Made by a program: the position numbers and the translations under genes
Notes under the pieces: generated by a model
Told to the model about the DNA's origin: nothing
Databases searched by the model: none
What the model saw: only the letters and a program-made list of their open reading frames with translations
DNA from: Coprinus comatus
Taxonomy: Eukaryota > Basidiomycota > Agaricomycetes > Agaricales > Agaricaceae
Reading direction: 5' to 3'
DNA length: 64,000 bases
Assembly (NCBI GenBank): GCA_034638255.1
Contig: JAWPGT010000101.1
Location: forward strand, 1-64,000
Shown here: positions 43,635 through 54,487 of the stretch, piece after piece
How the letters are laid out: each line of letters opens with the position of its first letter
Numbering within the stretch: the stretch's first letter is position 1

Positions 43635-46600
43635 TCATACAGGACTGTTATCTACATCAGGCTCCTCTGAAATGATCATTACCGTTTCAATATCTTTACA
43701 TAAGTCCTCCTCAGCCTCATCGTCATCCAGTTCTTCTTGGGCCTTCCTATCTTCATCACTAAGTGTATCAACTATATTATGTGGTCGATCTGTTGCATTA
43801 CCCTTAATTTTAGACATTAGTTCACCAGCAATATGGGAAACTGCAACACCGGTCAATGAGAGACCAACTGTCTGCAGGGTAGAGACATGTGCTTGACCGG
43901 CCAGCTCAAACCGGAGCCTTTGGAGCTGGAGTTGATGAGCTAGTCCAGGATTTGATTCGGATAAGTCTTCCTCCATCGCCCGAAGTAAGGCTCCTTCATC
44001 TGCAATGAAAGTAAGGAGACGAGCAGCCTCAATCTCTACCCTCTCAATCTCTTCACGAGCACGGTTCATCTTGTGATATCTGTCCATGAGTGAACGTGCT
44101 GCAGGACGTGCCCACGGTCTCGACCGAATGTCTTCTCTGCAGTCTGCGAGTAAATCAAACTCAGATAGAAAGGTGTACTCAACCACTTGATCCCAATTTA
44201 ACTTTTTACGAGTGGGGTCCAGTCGCAAAGCAGCTTCATTGAATGCATCGAGTGCAGTTCTGATCGCCCTACAACGAGTGCTTAACGCCTTGGAAATATG
44301 TTGACGCAACTGATAACCTATTTTAGACATGTTCAGATAATGCGAACCATGAGAAACACATAATACTTACACGTGTTTGGACGATGTGTATCACCCAACT
44401 CAAAAAGCCGTTGGACTACCAAGCCCTCTAGCTTTCCAAGTTTCATGCGATAATCTCTTGTTACAATCATCTCTGAGACTCTCTTCCAGTCCTCATCCCC
44501 TTCATTCCATCGACATGTGATGTTTAGTTTTAGTTCGAGATCATGAACACGATTGATAATAGCTAGATGAAGTTCCATGTTGTGTCGATGTTCGTTTTTG
44601 GACTGCGAGGACTTCTTCCTTGTGCTACTACTGGGTCTTGCATCATCATAATCATCATCCCAGTTGGCTGGTGTTTCAACAAAGTTCCGTCGAGAGACAA
44701 AGAGCTTTTGTCTATGATTACTGAGTAGATGTTAAATAAATTAAAGAATAGAACGGTACTCACTGGATATCAAACAGTTCCTCCAAGCTTTTCAGATATA
44801 GCATCTCTAATGTTTCATCTATCGGTTCTTTTCCTCGCGACTTTAAGTATGTTCGTTCTTCCTCAAGCCACTCATCAAATACAGAATCATCTGTAATCCC
44901 CATCTCCATCTTGGCTTTCTCAAAAGATGGTATATCAGCCAATATACCTTGGGCACGTTTGTAGTTCGTGACCAAGAATTTACCTACAATTGGAGAGATT
45001 AGGTTTTATTTTATTAACTCAAAAAAGATAAAAATTTACTTAGCGCTTCAAACGTGTCAGTTGTATCAAGATCTTTGAAGAAATTGACAATACGTTGTTG
45101 CCGATGGAACCGGCTCGAATGCCGTGTGGATGATACAAGCTCATTTGAACGAGAAAAAAGTCGCTCTGCACCCTCCAAATCGCTCAAACCCATTCCTTCA
45201 ACGTAAGTGGATAGGTATGAGAGCTGGCAAAGACGATTGTGAGCATGTCCATGAAATGCTCCAACCAAAGATGTGTACTCTAACTCCTTTGCCCGTCTCC
45301 CGAGTTCACTGCGTGCCAAGGAAATTTCAAACCTACACCCAATGTCATATCCTACAGCCAATTTTCTCCCGAGGGTGTCAAGTAGTTTATTGACTACAGC
45401 TAACGGGTATTGTGTTCTGAAGGTAGAAGGGTAAGAACTAAATAAATAATTTAATGAAAGGATGAACTTACCCTTCACCACTTTTAACCATATCAGCATA
45501 AACCAAGACATACCCATGTCGACAAAGTGAGACGAATACTCCTGTTTCATCAAAGATACCCAACGCTTTTGAAGTTGACTGTTCAGACATATTTTTCCAA
45601 CGCCCAGAACAGGGGCTATCCTCGGCCTGTTAAAGATAAGGATGAAACAAATGTTAAACATGTTTAATAATAATAAAAACTTGTAGGATTGCGCTTACCT
45701 CTCCTTCAACATCAGTCTCCTTGCGTGGAGCATTATGGGTCTACAAAGATAAAACAATGAATAAATACATACATGAATGGAGGATTTCGGAAATTTTCAC
45801 CAACCCTAGCATGAGAACCTTTTGTCGGCAGCCACTTTTGAACCTCTTCCCGACCAATATAATAATCGCTGGTAACGTTTCTATCATCTTTCACCTCATT
45901 ATCAACATTAACCAATCGCACGTCACCATTCGGAAGCTCTATCTCATCCTTCAAAGCTCCACATTTCTTTACTCGCCTCAAGCACCCATTCCCATCCATT
46001 GTAATAAGCATGCCAAACTTCATTTCTTTTTCATCTTGAAGCAGATAAGTACAAGACGGGCAGGCATGTCTGAGTCTCCAATCGCCTTCACGCATCATCA
46101 CTTTCTTCAGTCGTAAGTCAACTTCTTCCAGGATGGCGAGATGTAAATCATGACAGATTGAAAATTGTTTGCTAAGATGTGGCCTATATGGTTTCTGGTA
46201 ATTGTGATTAGCTATTGGGTACTGCTAAGTGGAATGGAATCCTTACTGTATGCTTATCGCAAAGGCTTTTTGTATAATTTTGAATAACCATACGGGGGCA
46301 TCGAAATGATAGAATTCGAAAATAATCAAGGGTACGGATGGTAATAGCGATTGTTGGTTGAAATGGTGAACAGGGTATTAACCCATGAGCTACCAAGGAT
46401 GCTGCAATACTATGGGCTCCTTGACGGAGTGGAACTTTGTCCATATAAACATCTTAACATAATATTGAGTAGTCTGACCAACAGAGAACAAAAAAAACAC
46501 ACCAAACATATCAACCACCATGATATCATAATAATCCTCAATAGGCGGTTGATTTCCCTCTAGCTGTTGATCTGCGAAACCATCACGACCAAGCCTGGCT

Positions 46601-47124
46601 GTCCATGCAAGATATACATCAGTCAAATCAGGCAGCTGGTCACTGAAAGCTTGATTCCGTAGATGAACTCTGTCACGGCGAGTTCTAGTATCCTTCCGAG
46701 GTGGCCTTTAAGTAGATATATAGGTTCAGTAAACTTGAAGGGAAAAATATTAGTCGTCTTACCTAGTACTTTCGAGCTCTGTTGCTATAATCCTCAAAAG
46801 TTCTCCTCCAGCATGGCTGAACGGAACTTCTTCTTCACCATTCATAATTGAATCGATCCCGATGTCCATGTCATTGTCAAAAGTATCCCATTCCCCCGTC
46901 GGGTCATCAATATCCATACTATAGTCAGACTACTATTTTAAGTACAATGTAGCACCAAGAGAGTTGAAACATACATTTCCTGCGGCTCGATGGAAATTGA
47001 CATGAGCTGCTTGCTTCTGGGATCCCGAGACTAGTTTTCCATATGACGGGATTTCCATTCCCTTGTGACGCACACTTGGATAAATGCGTACCTTTCGAGA
47101 TATCCTGCCACGTTTGAGACCCAT
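43635..47124 (-). CDS. KDZ family transposase
   Basis: Multi-exon gene read from about 47.1 kb leftwards. An uncertain first exon (MGLKRGRISRK) is followed by an acidic exon starting MDIDDPTGEWDTF at 46917. Then come TRRDRVHLRNQAF..LPDLTDVYLAW, PFQPTIAITIRTLDYFRILS, a Cys pair with FGMLITMDGNG, EDSPCSGRWKNMSEQST and GYDIGCRFEISLARSELGRR. The family signature GAFHGHAHNRLCQ..YVEGMGLSDLEGAERLFSRS follows. A coiled-coil C-terminal exon (43635-44330) ends EEPDVDNSPV. These motifs are those of KDZ transposases, which excise and insert large TIR elements in basidiomycetes. Junctions checked by eye keep the frame and no stop was found, so it may be active. The exact N-terminus is unresolved. Confidence 0.88.
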
Positions 47125-47359
47125 AACAAAGCAGCGTACAGAATAGAACTTGAGGAAATATTAGGAATGTGGGAATCAACAGAAACGCGTCGTAGTAGGG
47201 TGAGGAGTATGACGTGCACGTGAGCATGTACTAAAAATTATTCTAAGTCCGTCAATGTCATCTATATATCTACAATTGCCACGGCCCCTTAGTTAGTTAA
47301 TGACCTTGCTTTTATCTACTTCTCAGCCCCGGGATACAATAAGTATGGTTCAGAAGACA

Positions 47360-47490
47360 ATATGAAACAGTGATTAAATCAGTACCGTCTATTACTGCAC
47401 TAGATCCTACCAGTTGAGATGAGAATAGTAAATATAAATCAGTACCGTCTATTACTGCGCTATATCCTGCCAGTTGAGATAAGAATGATA
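47360..47490. repeat. Tandem duplication of about 60 bp
   Basis: TCAGTACCGTCTATTACTGC followed by a few bases and CCAGTTGAGAT(G/A)AGAAT occurs twice in a row, upstream of the transposase gene. The meaning is unknown. Confidence 0.75.
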
Positions 47491-47499
47491 AGTATGCTG

Positions 47500-48490
47500 C
47501 CTGCCCCATTCATCCCCTCGAGTCAGTGTTTTAGGGGGATTATACTCACCTCACGAAGTTCTAACACTCCAAAAATCCCGGAACAATTGGTCCTGTGAAT
47601 CATTTATTCTGTATGATGGTACAACTGGGAGTACTCCATCTATAGAGCTACACTATGTATATATATTATTTGGGATGAGAGATACAGTTCTAAAGCTCAA
47701 GATCTACTGAACTACCACACGATAGCCTGTGGAAAGTCATATGATAGCCGAGTTCCAACATTACATTTTGGGAACTTTAAATCTACCTCCGGCGGCTCGG
47801 ATCACCTTCTGAATGATGGTAAGACATGCTACTAGCTCAATATTTCATTGTGTAAGGATATGAAAGGATCTTCCATGATCCTAGGATGAAATAACATATG
47901 ACCGTATGTTGTTATGTGTTAGACATATCATAGTCAATGGATATTGGGGCCTGCTTTTGTACAGATAATGTATACATGCTTATAATACATATAGCTCATT
48001 GTATAGAAGTTAATCATGTTGTTATCTACAACTAAAGTACAGATATTGTCTTGCCATTAGCGGAATCCATCCTTTGTTCACAACTCATACTTGCGACTAT
48101 ACAGGTTAATATGTTGCAAATTTCAAAATAGGTATTATAAACAAAAACTGTCAAGAAGTACATACCTGTACTCTGTCCGGCCTATAAAACGTTAGAAGCA
48201 ACTGCTATAGCAGTCTTCTTGTTTTTCTACACATTTAACATTGAATTTATGAATATATGTGTAGATTTTATATATAGGTGAGTATTGCTTGAATACACTC
48301 CAAACTAACTGTACTGTACGCTATCTAGCTGACAATGAGATCCCATATTTTGAAATAATATTAGATCTATACCCTAGGTCAGAGGAGAAAGGGTTGTGCG
48401 TTTAGCAATTTGCTTCATTTGTATAAGCAGTTCAGCTGTGTAAGCAATTCAAAAGAGATATTCATGTAGTCCATGTATTGCAGAAGAAAT
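47500..48490. other. KDZ interior, non-coding, about 1 kb
   Basis: AT-rich, with no supported exon. It lies between the 5' end of the transposase gene and the 3' end of the second viroplasmin gene, and presumably holds the promoter of the former and terminator of the latter. Confidence 0.5.
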
Positions 48491-48496
48491 TCCGGG

Positions 48497-49917
48497 CTAT
48501 CCGAGCAATGAATAGGCAACACTATGTGCACAAATCATAATTGTTATAAAGAGGGGGTATGTTTCAATCTTGAGATCTAACATGATCAATTGTCCTAAAA
48601 GGGTAATTTCTGCTTCTGCTAAAAATAGTAACATCTGACCACTGGCGTTCACACTTTCCTGGTTCCTTGCATTTCGTTCAGTTGTACTTTTTATTTTCAT
48701 AGTGTATAGGGACAATAGCCAATGTATTTTTTTGGGTTTCAAACTACACGAAGGACGACAGCAACATAATATAACCAAACGAACAAAAATTGAATATGCC
48801 TCGCGTTCACTTGCACATTTTACTATAAAATCCGACATATCTCCAGCAACAATATGAGCAGTATAGCTAAGGGATTTCAAACGAGTTAGAAAGCATTCAC
48901 AATCAGGATAAACCAATTTGACTTACTATCCAAAATACACCCCGGGCCGAAAGGTGAGTGGGACGACAAACCAGGAAATATTGTTATCAGGAGGGGGAGT
49001 ATCATGCTTAATCTGGAACCTCCTGATGGGAGGCTGAGGGGGACTGCAGAGAGAGCGTACTTTGTGTTGCATGTACAGGTTAGTGAAAATCTCATTGGCC
49101 TTATGACGGCCTTCTGGAACCTCAAATAACTGGACCTCGGGAGAGTCACCCGCAATGCGCCGTGCAGTGCTTCTGAAAATGCAAACATTAGAATATATGT
49201 AGAGGCCATGTAAAGTTAAAGCACTTACCCGCCTTGGTACACGCCTACACTGTTGCCAACAACAACAACCCACCAATAGGTGTCAGCTGGTTCTCCTTCG
49301 GCAGTGATAACAGCTAGCGAGTCGGATTCCTTAGCCGGCGTCAAACCCTCGGCAGTAATCAGACTTTGAGAAGGGGATTGAGTCGACAAGGGTAGAGAAA
49401 TGGCAGAGGAAGTTGATGTGCTGGCTTCACTCGACCCTGCGGTCGCATCTGCTAATTGTGAACGAATCATGTGACAAGAAGTTCGGGGCGGAGTAAGGAA
49501 ATGACGATTCAACATTCGCCAATGAATATCCCCAAACAAACGGTTCTCAACCGCATGTTTCCAGGCAGCTTCAGCATCCTCAAGGGAATGATATCCTTTG
49601 TAACACCGGCCAGGATATTGGTGTGTAAGTTGGATGACCCTCTTTCTGACAAAAGATAAGTTCCAATATATACAACGTCAACGTCAACTTACCTATCTCT
49701 ACAGACACCAATATCACGACCATGAAAAATGACAAAAGCTACCTTGTCACATGAGCACCGACAATCGGGCGGAGTCTTGGTAAAGTACGGATAGGTTCTC
49801 ATGGCCGTTTTGATATAAGTGAGCAGGCTCTGAGGCCCGCCATTTGCATCTGGTGTATTATAGTGAGTCAATTATCAATTCACGTTAGGGAGTTGACTTA
49901 CATTGACTGTTATCCAT
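48497..49917 (-). CDS. KDZ cargo: protein with three viroplasmin-like (RNase H1 N-terminal) domains
   Basis: Starts MDNSQ at 49917. Spliced domain 1 reads VAFVIFHGRDIGVCRDR, then RKRVIQLTHQYPGRCYKGYH and SLEDAEAAW: a textbook viroplasmin/RNase H1 N-terminal domain (GR..GV..., YPG..YKGY.S.E.A...W). A Ser/Thr-rich linker leads to domain 2 (TYWWVVVVGNSVGVYQGGST, EIFTNLYMQ). Domain 3 is SWFVVPLTFRPGVYFGYYTA with a following EREAYSIFVRLV. In RNase H1 this fold grips RNA/DNA hybrids, but no RNase H catalytic domain follows here. Introns fall inside each domain after the GVY motif. The last exon and stop (48497) are less certain. It lies in line with the similar gene just upstream. Role in transposition or hybrid protection is inference. 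Confidence 0.72.
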
Positions 49918-50287
49918 CGCAGGAATCCCCTCAATGCTGTAACTGTTGAGTGAAAAAAATATTGTGGATACACGAAACAATCTTACATTTTTTTTGAAGG
50001 TGGCAGTGGGGAGAAAGGAAGAAAGAACGAAATGCACATACTACACACCACGCCTTGCTTTTACATCCCCTCCCTACTTCTTAAAATGACTTACATCCGC
50101 TGTCAAGCGTCAGCCTCAATCTCACCATTTGTACCAATCAGGAATTTTTTCGTTGGTTGTTTTTAAATTAACTCTCAATTTAGACAGGTCGTTGCACGAA
50201 AGGACAAAGTTCACATCGAAAGGACAAAGTTCACATCGAAGGGATCAATCTACTACAGACATTATTTGTAACAACAAGAGAAAAAAC

Positions 50288-51090
50288 TCAATCTTCAGAG
50301 ATGTGCAATGTCATGTACATTTCGGTAAACAGGGCAGCGGCTTGGAGCATGTCAGCACACTTCAATATACTAGAAGCGTCAAGCAGCCCTGCTACTTCAG
50401 TGGCTGTGAAACTAAGATAAATGGTGAGTACGAGTCTGGTTAAATTAGAGTGTAGGTATACTCACCGGCTTCGGTAGATTCCAGGCTTAAGCCCACGTGG
50501 TACGACATACCAAGCGAGCTCAGCGGGAACTCTGTGATCCTGCTGAAACTTATCGGCAGGATTCCCCGAAGTTCCCCAAGGTCCAAGGTATTTGTTTAAC
50601 CTGTTTACCATGCCGCAAGTAACGAGTTGACAGAAGTGAATTTGTGCACTGGAAAGACTACCTGGGTGCCAGGTAATACAACGCTTTCGAATATCCATCG
50701 CATTTTTCTCAGCAACGGTACTAGTATACCATTTTTGTGTTAACTTGACTCAATACGATAGGTAAGGACCACTTACATGTTTTTATAAACTCCGGGGAAC
50801 CACCCCACACTGACAATCCACCATCCACGTGTAGGAGCAAGCTCTTTGGGAGGGACAGAAAAGAAAAACACCGGCTCATCAGGGTTTGTTCGAACAGCAG
50901 TAAGACGACATCCCTCTGATGCCCCGGATGTACCAGACGCCTTCTTTTTAATCATGTAAGTCCACTTTTCCATGTTTTGGTTTCGCATTAACTCAACTGT
51001 TTCCTCCAACTCAGCCTCCAACTCATCGGCTGAAAGTAGCAAGCTAGCCATATCCAAATCAATAAACTCCAAAGAGGGGTCGAGATCCAT
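50288..51090 (-). CDS. KDZ cargo: protein with two viroplasmin-like domains
   Basis: Starts MDLDPSLEFIDLDMASLLLS at 51090. Exon 1 (50777-51090) ends inside domain 1 (GWWIVSVGWFPGVYKN), completed by exon 2 (ITVAEKNAMDIRKR..QIHFCQLVTCG). Domain 2 (AWYVVPRGLKPGIYRSR) is completed by exon 3 (FTATEVAGLLDASSI..AALFTEMY), which stops at TGA 50288-50290. Introns sit just after the G(V/I)Y motif in both domains, exactly as in the neighbour at 48.5-49.9 kb, which indicates origin by duplication of a one-domain, one-intron unit. The second half of each domain is more diverged than the first. It is divergent from the coiled-coil gene with 290 bp between start codons. Probable hybrid- or dsRNA-binding protein. 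Function unproven. Confidence 0.68.
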
Positions 51091-51380
51091 GACAGCTCGT
51101 ATAGGTGTAGGGGATGAAAGTGAATGAAAGGAGTCTAAGTCGAACCTGAAGAAAATATGTAAGTAACGAATCACACCTAATAAATAAAGAATCTGATCAC
51201 CACTGTGGATACCCGGCGTTCTAGAAACAACGGGGATTCACGAATCACCATTAATTAGCAATTACCTACCAGTGGAACGTTCAACACTGCCAATCAAGAT
51301 ACCTGTCAACGTATTTGTTTAGTAGGAGACATTCCACACAATATGACAACTTCTTTTTGTCCAAACAACAACCCTACACC

Positions 51381-53335
51381 ATGTCCAGCTCTCATACGGG
51401 TGAACAGCCCACAGGAATGCCCCAGCGGGAATCCAGCCCAGAATTGTCTGGTACTGAGCTTGCAGGGGATGAAACCTTCGCCCTACGCAACCCATTAAAA
51501 CCAACTCACACCATCCGGAAACGTGAACGCAAAACTCAATCAGAAGCTCAGAGAAATACAAACAAAATCAAGCGGAAAAGGAAGAGGGAGTTGGAAGAAG
51601 CATATTACAAGGAGATTGCGGATGTCCATTATGCAAATAAGCAGGAAATTGAACGTATATCTCAGAAGTATGGCAAGGTGGAGAAAAAGGCGCATGAGGC
51701 AATTTATTATTCTTCTTCATTCAAAACCAAGAGAAAATCATTTCTCTTCAATGCTCAAGTCCACGCAAAACGCGTTGAGCTTAATACAAGTAAGTACCAA
51801 CTTTATCTCTTTTGCTTGTCCACTACTAAAATGTTCTCATAATAGATGCTCCTGTTGGTAGTCGGCTTAAGCTCAAGGATCTCCGAAATAAAGTGAAGGA
51901 GGAGAATCAACAACGCGAACATGATGGTAAACCTTTGACGAAGGAAGAGAAGGATGGTCTCTTAAAACAACTAGAAGATTATCGTGAACTCAAGGAGACT
52001 GGTGCACGCGCAAACAACAAGAGCGCAACTCAAGATGTTTATGCAGTTACTGAGCGAGTCAAGAATGAGGTGAGCATTTCTCTTACCCTAGATGCATCTT
52101 CGGATACTTATTCTCCCCTAGTTAGTACACCTAACTGGACGCACTGGGGCTACTTCAATCTTAGCCATTGGAAGAGGCCACATGAATGATAGTTTTAACC
52201 CAACTACATTCGAAAGCGAAAATGCTATTGACTTCTATAAGTCTAACCTTGGTTATAACCCGACCGAGGTTATGGCCAGGTTGGAGTGTTATGCGAGTAC
52301 GTTCAAACAAGGTGAGAAGATCTTTATGTTTAATGTTGCTCAAATATCAAGATGTGTAAACTCCAGGTCAAATGAAAAAACAGGACAAAGGCACTCTTCG
52401 AAAGGAATGTGCTGCTTTGATTGGTGATGGACTAAGTATGTACCCCTTTTATTTTTTCACATTATATTTCATTCGCTGACTTTTGATTAGAGGAGATCAC
52501 TGGCATCAAAGACCTCGCCATGAATTATAAGTCTTACAAAAAGCTTGTAGCTCGTTACCGGGTGCAAATTGTTGGCTGGCCCAAGAGTTTACCCTTTGCC
52601 AACCCCTCAGCAATCGATGTGGAGGGTTTACGGAGGCTTCGCGATTTGCTGAATTCCAAAATCTGTAAGTGGGAGCGGCTGACTGGTGAAGAACTTGCCG
52701 ATTTTTTGGCTGAGGATGGGGAAGGAAATACATTGCCAGATACGGTTAGGAAGGAGCATTCTGACAAGGGAAAGAAGCGGGCACAGAGAATGGATGAGGA
52801 GGGGTCGAAGAAACGACGAAAAACACAAGCAACAAAAGCAGCTGCTCAACTCCCTCCTTTCATCTCCCCTGATATGATCAACAGTGACTCGGAAGATGAG
52901 TCCAGTGATTCTGAGATTCCTGCGAGTCTTCGTGCATTTACCCCTGGTCAACTTCGTGTATTCTCACCGGCTCCTGATAATTCACTGGCTGGACGTTCCA
53001 CTCCACTCGAAGAAAATCATGTTTCAACACCGGATGCTGACGAAGAATCCCACTACAATGAATCTATAACACCTTGTGCACTCTCAATTCCCCCCTTTGA
53101 TTCTGCTCCCTCTCCCCTCCCAGGAATAACCCCGCAAGACTCTGCATCGGCAACATCTCCTGTGTGTCCCTCCATTCCTGGCGCAGATCCCATTTTGGAA
53201 GGCTCAGTGGAGCTACAGGCACCGGTTGCTCCCGAGGATTTAAACCTCCCAAATTCAACTCCCGTCTCCAATAGTACCAATACCTCGAGAAAAAGTAAGC
53301 GACTCAATGGTCGACACGTGCCTGTTTACAGTTAA
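51381..53335 (+). CDS. KDZ cargo: basic coiled-coil protein of an agaricomycete family of unknown function
   Basis: Five exons: 51381-51789, 51846-52069, 52122-52311, 52367-52435, 52491-53335. It starts MSSSHTGEQP, then has a very basic coiled coil (KRERKTQSEAQRNTNKIKRK), AQVHAKRVELN, the segment TGARANNKSATQDVYAVTER, GRTGATSILAIGRGHMNDSF, LAMNYKSYKKLVARYRVQIV with a following GWP, and LRRLRDLLNSKICKW. A Lys/Arg-rich then Ser/Pro-rich tail ends with a basic KSKRLNGRH. I recognise this as a family common in mushroom genomes, often near KDZ transposases, with no assigned activity. The ..VGWP..F..PS.I.....LR.L...L..G.C.W pattern is typical. Nucleic-acid binding is plausible from charge. Frames join without stops. 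Confidence 0.75.
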
Positions 53336-54049
53336 ATTCTTGTTACTTTATCTCTTGTTTTCTTTTACTTGACAAATGAATATGATTTATTTCTTGGAAA
53401 TTGTTTTTATTATTATTAATTTGGTGGATGTCTGTTGAGAAGGACTAAGTTCCATGGTTACTTCCATCATATGGTTGTCCGAATACTGTAGCCCGTTGAC
53501 ACTGAGAATCCAGAAGATAATAACGACATTAATTGACAGATGACAGCGGGTGTGGATACATGACACGGTACACTGAGAATCTAAATAAATAGCGCCGCGG
53601 ATAGTAATATATTGTACTTACGACTTGGACGGCAACACTGAATGCCGTTGCCTTTATTAAAAGTTGAGTGGTGATCAGTGATCGGAGACAGATTCTGTCA
53701 CCGGTAGCTTCGAAGCCATACTCACGACAATCTTATATCTCCCAGTACACAAAACATGTAAGGAGAGAGCAAGGTGTTGGGAACGCATGGGGAGTCAACT
53801 TGAAGTTCAAATCTGTACCAATGAGTTGTATTATGTAGTAAAACCTCATACCCGACTCCTGAGTTCCGGGTCTCCCGACTTCTGATATAGAAAACATATA
53901 TAAGGGGAGAGAGATATACATAGGCTGGGAATGTGAGAATCCGATGTTTTTATGTTTAGTGCAAGTGCTTCACTGCACCCGAGATATTTAGTAAAATTGA
54001 AAATAAAACATCACAACATAATAATTAAAACATTAACATAATGGAGGCC
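53336..54049. other. KDZ right arm, non-coding
   Basis: Downstream of the coiled-coil gene, with no ORF supported. It includes GATTCTGTCACC at 53691-53702, related to the motif seen in the left arm. Confidence 0.5.
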
Positions 54050-54487
54050 AATTGAAGGACAGACTCCGATTAACATAGCACTCCTGACATAGAAAATGAC
54101 AGGCCGACGCAGTTGTGACAGATCAATGATTGACATCAACTTTTTGATGTCAATCATTGATCTAGTAAGAAAAAGAAAAACATAAGTAACAACAGCCTCT
54201 CGGATGAAAGACCGATGACATTTATCTTTGGTTTGACATACTGATTAACTTAGTATATAATGAATTAACTGTCATTAATGATATTTGTAATCTAACTATA
54301 ATAAAACACTACAGGAGTACTAGTCTCGACTATTGACTAGGAAAGACTTGCAAAAAACGTTAGAGTTCAAACGTTTATTGCGTATTTATTCCCTGCCCGA
54401 GGATTAGCTAAAATCGTGTCTATTTAGATGGGGCCGTGGACCACACGGCCCTGTCTAAATAGACAGGTGGTGTGGGAACCACAGGTG
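54050..54487 (-). repeat. Right terminal inverted repeat of the KDZ element
   Basis: Inverted counterpart of 41124-41560. It retains all CG sites where the left end has TG or CA. It contains a perfect 19-bp hairpin GATCAATGATTGACATCAA..TTGATGTCAATCATTGATC at 54121-54162, at the position matching the left-end hairpin (about 310-325 bp from each terminus). Confidence 0.85.

Larger units (their letters stand above)
41124..54487 (-). mobile_element. 13.4-kb KDZ (Kyakuja/Dileera/Zisupton) DNA transposon with cargo genes
   Basis: Ends begin CACCTGTGGTTCCCACACCA in inverted orientation and are flanked by the 8-bp duplication ATCGTACG (41116-41123, 54488-54495). An 8-bp duplication is what is reported for Zisupton-type elements. 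The left third (41.1-43.6 kb) is non-coding with repeats. Then come the KDZ transposase (minus), two viroplasmin-domain genes (minus) and a coiled-coil gene (plus, divergent from the viroplasmin pair). The transposase frames look intact. The ends are close to perfect inverted copies for about 130 bp and recognisably similar for about 430 bp. Confidence 0.9.
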
